From positions 20,472-84,471 of the forward strand of contig NZ_LGDG01000221.1 in NCBI RefSeq assembly GCF_001279775.1: a stretch of 64,000 bases of DNA. The letters are read 5' to 3'. This stretch comes from Streptomyces sp. MMG1533. Lineage in GTDB: Bacteria > Actinomycetota > Actinomycetes > Streptomycetales > Streptomycetaceae. This document shows positions 45,501 through 52,229 of this stretch, piece by piece; the first letter of the stretch is position 1; every line of letters begins with the position of its first letter. The notes beneath the pieces are model-generated. The model had not been told where the DNA came from, made no database searches, and saw only the letters and a program-made list of their open reading frames with translations. Position numbers and translations under genes: made by a program.

Positions 45501-47170
45501 AGCCCATCCCGCGGTCGATGCTGCGGGGCAGCCGGGGCGTCAGCATCACCCCCGAGATCGACCCGCTGCTGCGCGAGTCGATCCGGCTGAACCGCGCGGT
45601 GCGCGACCTCAGCCAGTTCTCGCTGATCAAGGTGGACCCGCGCTCCGACACCCTGCAGATGCACCGCCTGCTGCAGACCGTGCTCCTGGCCAAGCTGGGC
45701 CGTGACGAGCGCCGCCGCATGCGGGACGCCGCCCACCAACTGCTGTCCGCCGCGAAGCCGGGCGCCTACGGTTCCTCACTGGAGTGGCGCGCCTACCAGG
45801 CGCTGCTGCCGCACGTGCTCACCTCGCAGGCGGTCACCAGCACCGACCAATGGGTGCGCGAACTGGTCTACGACACCGTCTGGTTCCTCTACTACTGGGG
45901 CGACCACGAAGGCGCCGCCGACCTCGGCCGACAGGCCTGGAGCGCGTGGCTCGCCGCATCCGGCGAGGAGGACATCCACGTCATCCGGATGTCGAAGAGC
46001 TTCTCGTTCCTGCTGCGCCAGATCGGGCAGGTCCCCGAGTCGGTCCCGCTCTCGGAGAAGGCCCTCGAGGTCTCCCGCCGGATGGAGGTCGAGCCGGAGG
46101 AGCTGATCGACTCCCTGTGCGAGATGGCCGACGCCCGCCGCTACCAGGGCAGCTTCCAGGAGGCGCGGGACCTCGGCAAGGAGGCCACCGAGCTGGCCCG
46201 GTCCCTGTTCGGCTCCGACGACCCGGCCACCCTGCGGGCCACCCACAGCTGGGGCGTCGACCTGAGGCTGTGCGGACAGTTCAAGGAGGCCCTGCCGCTG
46301 GACCAGGAGAACGCGCGCCTGCGCGACCTGCTGTTCGGCCCGGCCAGCTTCTTCACCCTGAACACCCTCAACGGCCTGTCCATCGACATGCGGGAGAGCG
46401 GCGACTACCCCGGTGCCCGCGACTTCCAGGAGGACGTCCACCGGCGGGCGCGCACCGCGCTCGGTGAGGAGCACCCGCTCACCCTGCGCATCGCCCGCAA
46501 CCTCGCGGTGTGCCGGCGCCGAGACGGGGCGCTCGCCGAGGCGGCCAAGCTCGCCGAGGAGACACTGCGGCACTTCGTCGCCCGCTACGGCCCCGACCAC
46601 TTCGACTCGCTGTCCACGGCGATCAACCTGGCCGTCGACCAGCGGCTGGCCGGTGACCTCGACAGCTCCCGCCAGCTGGCCGACGTGACCCTGCGGCGCT
46701 ACGAGCAGCGACTCGGCGAGGACCACGCCTACACGTTGCTGGCCCGGGCCAACCTGGCCGCCACGCACCGGGCACTCGGGGCCCTCGACACCGCGCAGGA
46801 ACAGGAGGACGCCGCGGCCGGCCGGCTGGCCGAGACGGTGGGCGACCGCCACGTCCTCACCCTGACCGTCGTCCTCGGCCAGGCCAACACGGCCTACGCG
46901 CGCCTGGACTTCGAGCGGGCGCACGAGATCGACCAGGCCAATCTGCCGCTGCTCGCCGAGGCGGCGGGCGAGGAACACCCGCTGACCCTGTCCTGCACGG
47001 CCAACCTCGCGCTGGACCTGCGGGGTCTGGGTCGCGGCCCGGAGGCGGACGAACTCCAGCGCAAGGCCGTGGAGGGCTTCACCCGGGTCCTGCGCGCCGA
47101 CCATCCCTGGCTGCTGGCCGCCCGCCAGCGCCGGCGCATCGAGTGCGACATGGCGCCGATGCCGCTCTAG
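42572..47170 (+). CDS. vWA-STAND-TPR protein (SAV_2336/FxsT-like)
   Basis: A 1532-residue multidomain protein. A disordered Pro/Ala-rich N-terminus leads to a SAV_2336-type region (about 170-640). This includes a divergent vWA fold (FDLMLLVDDAPTMRIW near 250, lacking the classical DxSxS MIDAS) and IFLVVTDGLAHGW. An NB-ARC/STAND NTPase follows (about 700-1000) with P-loop GLGGVGKSQ, Walker B WLLVFDNAED, KVIVTSRNRAW and GDLPLAVEQAGAW. A winged-helix region comes next, then about ten TPR-like repeats of the tetratricopeptide_10/12 kind (about 1080-1500). STAND proteins switch on signal binding. The gene starts one base after the MoxR stop. Confidence 0.88.
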   Translation: MTGFPRERASGLGDGGPVSGSSPPSAFSESVEYTREHGATFSAALDQDAPARPPYAEEQSTPRWQEVADAVWLAAHWSRHDRPPGEGAAQGPESTPTPPSSTRTDADAVRRPDAPAIDEASPAAPPAADAPRRPRRSPADADPLGLQAPPPRGPAHRPGPPDTDGARDELSVPARLLPHPEGPFALHVGRPLLPDDRPQQGTGRATALLARALHQLARRIPSRDTLELDEETTAEQGLADGMWLPFLRPARTSAFDLMLLVDDAPTMRIWEEAASHLARAAEHSGAFRGVRTVRVNVPRTGAATLRWSTGRAAADPAELLDGRGGRIFLVVTDGLAHGWAASAADELLGRLAHAGPTALVHLLPPHLRHRSSLYPYQAVLEAGGFGAANNGLAHWAPPGGPDPLRPLPAAGDGSVPVPVLSLKAGSVSAWADLVTSERGVRRALPVVLAGTLTKGAPAPGLRAPRFPRAATAAVRRFFTLATPAARRLATQLAAIPFEFDLVEQLRRRTMPETGPDHLAEILMGGLIDWDSGGEGRPEFAEGVREALLATTTRSQLARTVSVVGELPAAGERGLALRAALRDPAGTTLPDPAEHGWVRSELAVMRALSGPYSERAKRIEPNLARLGSGAAERVPARLPVGSLPEVNHAGGGGSSGGGEGRDPADVPDGPGEPPVQSLVTDENQQEAPEAEQLMQRTTTETPALLVNVPLRNTSFVGRQTLLRSVEEQLSAQDTAAVLPHALHGLGGVGKSQLALEYIYTHQHDYKVICWIPAERESLILAALASLAAQLGVAPTGQDSLGAPAANTAVPAVLEALRTGAPYDNWLLVFDNAEDVEAVRNYFPTNGPGKVIVTSRNRAWERVATPLPVNVFEREESIELLQKRSPDLSPEDADRLAEALGDLPLAVEQAGAWRAVTGMLVDEYLDLLDQRSPEILELDPNPDYPVSVAAAWDISLERIQQNNPGARQLLDICASMAPEPIPRSMLRGSRGVSITPEIDPLLRESIRLNRAVRDLSQFSLIKVDPRSDTLQMHRLLQTVLLAKLGRDERRRMRDAAHQLLSAAKPGAYGSSLEWRAYQALLPHVLTSQAVTSTDQWVRELVYDTVWFLYYWGDHEGAADLGRQAWSAWLAASGEEDIHVIRMSKSFSFLLRQIGQVPESVPLSEKALEVSRRMEVEPEELIDSLCEMADARRYQGSFQEARDLGKEATELARSLFGSDDPATLRATHSWGVDLRLCGQFKEALPLDQENARLRDLLFGPASFFTLNTLNGLSIDMRESGDYPGARDFQEDVHRRARTALGEEHPLTLRIARNLAVCRRRDGALAEAAKLAEETLRHFVARYGPDHFDSLSTAINLAVDQRLAGDLDSSRQLADVTLRRYEQRLGEDHAYTLLARANLAATHRALGALDTAQEQEDAAAGRLAETVGDRHVLTLTVVLGQANTAYARLDFERAHEIDQANLPLLAEAAGEEHPLTLSCTANLALDLRGLGRGPEADELQRKAVEGFTRVLRADHPWLLAARQRRRIECDMAPMPL

Positions 47171-47320
47171 CCTCCGGCGGGTCGCGGAATCCGGGGCGCC
47201 GCGGGCTTGCGTCGGGCCGCGAAGTGCGGGGTACGCCCGCCTGGCAGGTGACGGAGCGGCAGAGGGCGTCGGCCGGGGGATGGGCGGGCGTGTGCACGAG
47301 CGCTGCGTGCCCGGCCGTCG

Positions 47321-47470
47321 GCCCGTGCCGGTCCGCGTCGGCCCGTGCCGGTCCGCGTCGGCCCGTGCCGGTCCGCGTCGGCCCGTGCCGGTCCGCGTCG
47401 GCCCGCGTCGGCCCGTGCCGGTCCGCGTCGGCCCGTGCCGGTCCGCGTCGGCCCGTGCCGGTCCGCGCTG
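47321..47470. repeat. 20-bp minisatellite
   Basis: Seven 20-bp units (GCCCGTGCCGGTCCGCGTCG) plus one 10-bp half unit at 47401-47410. All units are identical except the last, which ends in CTG. The near-perfect identity suggests recent expansion. Confidence 0.95.
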
Positions 47471-47837
47471 ACGTGGGCGTGGCCGCAGGCGGCCGGTGGA
47501 TTTCGGCGTGGACCACGTGTGAGGTCGCGCCTGCGGGCGCCGGTGGAGTGATGGCGCGGACCACCTGTGCGGTCGTCCGCGGGCAGTCAGTGGCTCTTCG
47601 GCGTGGCTTCTGCGTGTCCTCGGCGGGTGCCGGTGGTGCGACGGCGTGGACCGGCGGCGAGGGCGGGTTGTGTGGCGCTGCCGCGCAAGGCCGAACGCTC
47701 AATGGGCTTTTGTCGGGGGGCCGGTCCGGCCGGGGTGTGGCGTGGAGCGGTCCGGTCGGGGGTGTGGTGTGGCGCGGTCCGGTGGTGGTTTGGCGGGGCA
47801 CGGTCCGGCTGAGGGTGTTGCGGGGGTCCGCCCGCCC

Positions 47838-47970
47838 GGTGGTGTGGGGCGGGTCGGTCAAGCCGGTGGTGTGGGGTGGGCTGGTCAAGCCGGTGGTGTG
47901 GGGCGGGTCGGTCAAGCCGGAGGTGTGGGATGGGCCGGTCAACCGGCGGTGTGAGGTGGGCCGGTCCCCT
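47838..47970. repeat. 27-bp degenerate tandem repeat
   Basis: About four and a half units of 27 bp containing GGTGGTGTGGGGCGGGTCG and GTCAAGCC. The first and third are identical, and the others have a few changes. More degenerate G-rich copies extend upstream to about 47740. Confidence 0.85.
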
Positions 47971-48020
47971 CCCGGGGCGTGGTGTGCCTCGCTTCGGTCG
48001 GGAGCCGTGGCCGGGCGTGG

Positions 48021-49343
48021 TCAGCCCAGGTCCGCCACGGGTGTCGTCGCCGTGCCGTCCTGGGCGTGAGGGGGTACCGGCGGTCGATCGAGGACGTGCT
48101 GTTCGTGGGCGGCGAGTCGGCGGACCAGGTGGAGCAGGGGCTGGGTGAGGAGGGTCGTGGCCAGGGCCATGAAGACCAGGACCGTGTAGAGCGGCTCGCT
48201 CAACAGACCCGCCTGGAGGCCCGCGTTGAGGGCGATCAGCTCGGTCAGGCCGCGGGCGCTGAGCAGGACCCCGACGGTCCGCGCGTCGTCCCGGTCCAGC
48301 CCGCCCAACCGGGCCGCCGCCGTCCCGCTGCCGATCTTCGTCGTGACCGCCAGCACCGTCACCACGAGCAGGGTGATCCACCCCGTGGCGGTCATGGTGT
48401 CGAGCGCGACGGACTGCCCCGAGACGACGAAGAAGAAGGGCAGGAGCAGCGAGCTGACGTCGTGCAACGGGCGCACCAGCTCAGGATCGAGCGTCCCGCC
48501 CTCCTCCCGGGGCACCACGACACCCGCGAGCAGCGCGCCGAAGATGACATGCAGTCCGAGGGAGTGCGTGACCCAGGCCGACCCGAGGGCGAAACCGATC
48601 AGCAACGCCAGCCGCAGCGAGGGCTCCATCCGCGTCCGCGGCCCCCACAACAGCCGGCGCAGCAGCGGCCGTGCCGCCACCAGCATCAGCGCGGTGAAAC
48701 CGATCGCCATCAGCGCCCGCCACGGCCACCCCAGCGCGTACTCGCCGCTGCCGCCCTCCATCATCGTCCCGGCCAGCACGGTCCACCCGATCACATCGAG
48801 CAGACCGGCCGCCGACACGGCCACCACGCCGGGCACCGTACGGGCCAGGCCGTTCTCCCGCACTATGGCCGTCAGCACCGGCACCGCCGTTATCGACAGG
48901 GCGACCCCGGCGAACACCACCATGGCGGGGGAGAGGTCGCGAGGCATGCCCAGGTCCCGTAACTGCTCCTGGAACAGCAGCGCACAGCCGCTGCCGATCG
49001 CCATCGGCACCACGAAGGCCGCCAGTGCCACCGTCACCGCCGTGCGCGCCCGTGCGCCGAGGACCTTCAGGTCCAGTTCGTAGCCCACCGCGAACAGGAA
49101 CACCACCAGGGCGAACTGCGCGAACCCCGTGAGCGCCGGACCGATGCCGGCGGGGAAGAGCCTGTCGTGCGCGTCCGGTGCGAGGCTGCCGAGCAGTGAG
49201 GGACCGAGCGCTATGCCCGCCGTCAACTGACCGACGATGTACGGCTGTTTCAGCTTCCGTGCCAGCCAACCGGCCGCGTGTGCGATCACCAGGATCAGGG
49301 CGGAGGCCCCCACGAAGTGCATGATCATCGCGTCAGGGCTCAT
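48021..49343 (-). CDS. Cation:proton antiporter (CPA2/KefB type)
   Basis: A 440-residue membrane protein with about twelve hydrophobic helices of the Na+/H+ exchanger fold. It has the N-terminal LKQPYIVGQLTAGIALGPSLLG motif, the FAVGYELDL segment, the ion-binding region around GVALSITAVPVLTAI, and the LLSARGLTELIALNAGL helix. No TrkA-N/RCK regulatory domain is present, only a short disordered tail. ATG 49343 begins directly at the first helix; an upstream frame to 49403 is unlikely. It is divergent from the hydrolase-caspase genes, with about 150 bp between the starts. Confidence 0.92.
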   Translation of the reverse strand: MSPDAMIMHFVGASALILVIAHAAGWLARKLKQPYIVGQLTAGIALGPSLLGSLAPDAHDRLFPAGIGPALTGFAQFALVVFLFAVGYELDLKVLGARARTAVTVALAAFVVPMAIGSGCALLFQEQLRDLGMPRDLSPAMVVFAGVALSITAVPVLTAIVRENGLARTVPGVVAVSAAGLLDVIGWTVLAGTMMEGGSGEYALGWPWRALMAIGFTALMLVAARPLLRRLLWGPRTRMEPSLRLALLIGFALGSAWVTHSLGLHVIFGALLAGVVVPREEGGTLDPELVRPLHDVSSLLLPFFFVVSGQSVALDTMTATGWITLLVVTVLAVTTKIGSGTAAARLGGLDRDDARTVGVLLSARGLTELIALNAGLQAGLLSEPLYTVLVFMALATTLLTQPLLHLVRRLAAHEQHVLDRPPVPPHAQDGTATTPVADLG

Positions 49344-49494
49344 GGTGTCCCCCGGGTGTCCCGTTGTCGGGGCCGTTGTCCGGCCGCAGGAGGGTCCTCG
49401 CACGTGTGCTCGACCCCAACCTCCTTAGGATACTGGTAACTTGACGGCGTAACGGGAGTCGTACACAACGCTGCACCGGTGTCACGGGGGGCAC

Positions 49495-50673
49495 ATGACG
49501 GCGGTCGTTTTCATTCATGGCACAGGGGTGCGTGAACCAGGCTTCTCGAAGCTTGCGGGGCGCGTGGCGGGCGGCCTGACCGCCCTGCGCGACGGACTTC
49601 GCATCGTGCCGTACTACTGGGGAGGCGCGCACGGCGCCACGCTCGCCGCGGGTGGGGTCAGTCTTCCGGCGCAGGCGGGGGGTACGACGCGAGGCTTCGG
49701 TCTCGCCGGGAGTCCGGCCGCCGCCGAAGACGACACCGCGGCGGCCTGGGCCGCCCTCTACGCCGACCCGTACACCGAGCTCGCCCTCGCCGCGGCCGGC
49801 GCCGAACCGGTCGTGGAGCGCCCGCCCGGCTCCGTACCGCCGGAACAGAAGCTGCAGGCGCAGCTGGCCGCACTCGCCGCCCAAGGGGACGCGCCCGCAG
49901 CCGAGTTGGGCCCAGGGCTCGCCCGCGCCGCCACCGACCTCGCCGCCCATCCCCTGCTCGGCCCCGCCGCCGACGCCCTCGTCCCCGACGACCTCGCGCT
50001 TCTCGCCGCCCGCAGCCTGGCCGCACGGGTCATCGCCGACGCCCTGGACGCCGACGCGCCGCTCGTCCCGGTCGGCGACACCAGGGACGCGGTCGTCGAC
50101 CGGCTCTCCGAAGTCCTCGGCGCACCGGCCCGGGGCACGGGACGCGGGCTGCGCTCCCTGGTGCTGCGGGCGGCCGGGTCCGCCGCGTCCCGTGCCGTCG
50201 TACGCCGTCGCCGCGCTCTCACCGAGGCCGCGCACCCCGCAGCAGGGGACATCCTGCGTTACCTCAGCCGCGGCGAGGCGGTCCGCGCGGAACTGCGGAC
50301 GCTCGTCGCGGGCCTGGAGCCGCCCGTCGCCCTGGTCTGCCACAGCCTCGGCGGGATCATCGCCCTGGACACCCTGATCTCCGCCCCGATGCCCCAGGTC
50401 CGCCTCCTGGTGACCGCCGGCTCCCAAGGGCCGTTCCTGTACGAGTCCGGCTCCCTGCCCACCCTCGAACACCCCGCCCCGCTGCCGCCGCACGTCCCGG
50501 ACTGGCTGAACCTGTACGACCCGCGCGACCTGCTCTCCTATCTCGGTGCGGGCCTGTTCCCGGGCCGTGTCACCGACATCGCCGTCGACAGCCGCCAGCC
50601 GTTCCCGGCCTCCCACAGCGCCTACTGGACCAACCCGGCGGTGTACCAGCACATCGTGGACCGTCTGCCGTGA
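49495..50673 (+). CDS. Alpha/beta hydrolase coupled to caspase
   Basis: A 392-residue predicted serine hydrolase. The N-terminal VVFIHGTGVREP contains the oxyanion-loop HG. The nucleophile elbow is VALVCHSLGGIIALD (C-H-S-L-G instead of the usual G-x-S-x-G). A candidate acid lies in NLYDPRDLLSYLG and a candidate His in FPASHSAYW. An Ala/Arg-rich helical insert occupies about residues 90-260. The stop overlaps the caspase start by four bases, implying a joint function such as a lipase or amidase effector of the conflict system. No signal peptide is visible. Confidence 0.8.
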   Translation: MTAVVFIHGTGVREPGFSKLAGRVAGGLTALRDGLRIVPYYWGGAHGATLAAGGVSLPAQAGGTTRGFGLAGSPAAAEDDTAAAWAALYADPYTELALAAAGAEPVVERPPGSVPPEQKLQAQLAALAAQGDAPAAELGPGLARAATDLAAHPLLGPAADALVPDDLALLAARSLAARVIADALDADAPLVPVGDTRDAVVDRLSEVLGAPARGTGRGLRSLVLRAAGSAASRAVVRRRRALTEAAHPAAGDILRYLSRGEAVRAELRTLVAGLEPPVALVCHSLGGIIALDTLISAPMPQVRLLVTAGSQGPFLYESGSLPTLEHPAPLPPHVPDWLNLYDPRDLLSYLGAGLFPGRVTDIAVDSRQPFPASHSAYWTNPAVYQHIVDRLP

Positions 50674-51797
50674 CGGGTCTCGGCCCGGCCGTGGATCCCG
50701 CCCGGGTGCACGCCCTGATCGTCGGCGTCGAGAGGTACGACGCCGGATCCGGCTGGGACCTGCCGGGGCCGGCCCGGGACGCCGTCGCGTTCCACCGGCT
50801 GCTGCGCCGGGCCGGGGTGCCGGACGCCCAGCTCCGGCTCCACCTCGCCCCTTTGCCGCCGTACGTTCCCGATCTCCCGTACGAACCCGCCGACCACGCC
50901 ACCCTGCGCCGCGCCCTCGTCCGGGAACTGCCGCTCGCCCAGGGTGACGTCCTGTGGGTGTGGTGGGGCGGGCACGGAGTCCTCGACCGGGCCGGTCATC
51001 TGAGGCTGTTCTGCGCCGACGCGACCACCGCCGACAAGCTGGGCATCGACCTGGACTCCGCGCTCGCCCGGTACGCCGGAGACGCCGTGCCCGCCTTCGC
51101 CGAGCAGTTGTGGATCGTGGACGCGTGCGAGAGCTTCGAGGAGACCCTCGGTTTCCGGGAGGCCCTGCCGCCCGACGCGCTGCCCGAGGGGCGGCGCAAC
51201 CTCGCCCACCGGCAGACCCTGCTGCGGGCCGCCGGGCGCGGCCGGGTGGCCGCCAACGACGCCGAGCGCGCCACGGGCCTCTTCTCCGAGGTGCTGCTCG
51301 CTCTGCTGGCCGACCGCGCGGCCGTTCTGCCCGCCCCGCCCGATCCGGAGGAACTGTTTCCGGCCGTACGGACACGTATCGCGGCCCTCAGGGAAGCGGG
51401 CCGTACTCTGCAGTATCCCGAGATCCGGCTCCAGAGCCCCGAACGCACCGAGATCGTTCCCGTGGCAGGCCAGGCCCCCGAGCGGCGGCCGGTCTCGCCG
51501 CTGCTGAGGGCCGTGGAGGCGCTGCTCGCCTACCCGTTGATGGCCGACCCCACCGAACGGCAGACGGTGGTCGCCGCGTTGAACCCGCGTGTCACCGCGA
51601 TGCTGCCCCGTCACACCAAGGCCCGCACGGATGCCACCGGCATACTCAACGGGCTCGCCCGGCACCACCCGGAAGCCCTGTGGGAGCTGCTCGACGCCGT
51701 GGTGTCGCTCGACGACGACCCTGAGCGCAGGGACGAACTCGACGCGGCGCTGCGTGAATTCGAGGCCTCGGCGAGGCGCCGCAGCGATCGGAAATGA
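50670..51797 (+). CDS. Caspase-like peptidase with C-terminal effector-associated domain
   Basis: A 375-residue clan CD peptidase. The p20-like domain (about 10-210) opens with HALIVGVERYD. The catalytic His102 is in WWGGHGVLD and Cys153 in LWIVDACESF, a complete His-Cys dyad. Residues about 275-370 form a helical module (LLRAVEALLAYPLMADPTER ... DDDPERRDELDAALREFE) that aligns by eye with the N-terminal module of the VMAP protein at 39918. This suggests homotypic recruitment of the caspase. Cleavage targets are unknown; self-killing by proteolysis is plausible. GTG 50670 is coupled to the hydrolase stop. Confidence 0.88.
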   Translation: MTGLGPAVDPARVHALIVGVERYDAGSGWDLPGPARDAVAFHRLLRRAGVPDAQLRLHLAPLPPYVPDLPYEPADHATLRRALVRELPLAQGDVLWVWWGGHGVLDRAGHLRLFCADATTADKLGIDLDSALARYAGDAVPAFAEQLWIVDACESFEETLGFREALPPDALPEGRRNLAHRQTLLRAAGRGRVAANDAERATGLFSEVLLALLADRAAVLPAPPDPEELFPAVRTRIAALREAGRTLQYPEIRLQSPERTEIVPVAGQAPERRPVSPLLRAVEALLAYPLMADPTERQTVVAALNPRVTAMLPRHTKARTDATGILNGLARHHPEALWELLDAVVSLDDDPERRDELDAALREFEASARRRSDRK

Positions 51798-51903
51798 TCG
51801 AGTGGCGTGATCGTACGGTTTTCGACCCGGGCTTGTATGGCCATGATGGAAAAGGACACGGGCACGGGGCATCGCGTGCCACCGTGCGAGAAGGGGGAGC
51901 ATC

Positions 51904-52137
51904 TTGGACCAGCCGCCCGCACTGCACCACCCCGCAGCCACCGCTCGCGCGTCGGCCGCCACCCGGCATGCCGACGTCTGGGAGTCGGATCTGGCGGACC
52001 TCGCGGCGCTGCCCTTGACCGCCGTGGACGGTCTCGCTCCGCTCCACCCGAACGCCCGTCTTCTCGAGGAGGTTCTGCGCGCCCGCAGCAGCATCCGGGG
52101 CGGGGGCGAGGGGAACGGGGGTGCCCGGGCCGAATAA
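51904..52137 (+). CDS. FxsA-like short peptide, possible RiPP precursor
   Basis: A 77-residue peptide starting at TTG 51904, well supported by AAGGGGGAG 6 nt upstream. Its middle, SDLADLAALPLTAVDGLAP, then ARLLEEVLRA, resembles the leader of FxsA-type precursors (acidic, ALPL motif, amphipathic helix). The C-terminus is a Gly/Arg-rich tail (SSIRGGGEGNGGARAE) and does not end in F-x-S-x-x, the cyclophane core signature. It sits between the caspase and an HExxH peptide-modification enzyme, which is why I favour a modified peptide. The identity of the core is uncertain. Confidence 0.6.
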   Translation: MDQPPALHHPAATARASAATRHADVWESDLADLAALPLTAVDGLAPLHPNARLLEEVLRARSSIRGGGEGNGGARAE

Positions 52138-52229
52138 GCGGCCCGCCCCGACGGCAGAACCCTGACGAGGCCTCGTGCGCCCGTCGGGGTACCCGCATGC
52201 CCGCACCCGCGACCGGAGGTCCCCCGCCC

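Larger units (their letters stand above)
47171..48020. other. 850-bp non-coding, repeat-bearing region
   Basis: The region lies between the end of the conflict trio and the antiporter gene. It contains two separate minisatellites (47321-47470 and about 47838-47970). The long frames on either strand are produced by the repeats and lack ribosome sites and family sequence. No promoter or RNA gene was recognised. Confidence 0.6.

Noticed and set aside
47321..47470. CRISPR array
   Set aside because: Units are contiguous 20-mers without spacers, and no cas genes are present.
47079..47942. Proline/threonine-rich repeat protein on the minus strand
   Set aside because: The frame is kept open by the 20-bp and 27-bp minisatellites and runs into the antisense of the STAND gene. 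It has no ribosome site, no signal peptide and unnatural composition.
51904..52137. Classical FxSxx-COOH precursor
   Set aside because: The C-terminus does not end in F-x-S-x-x and no fxsB is present in the window, so only the looser description FxsA-like is kept.
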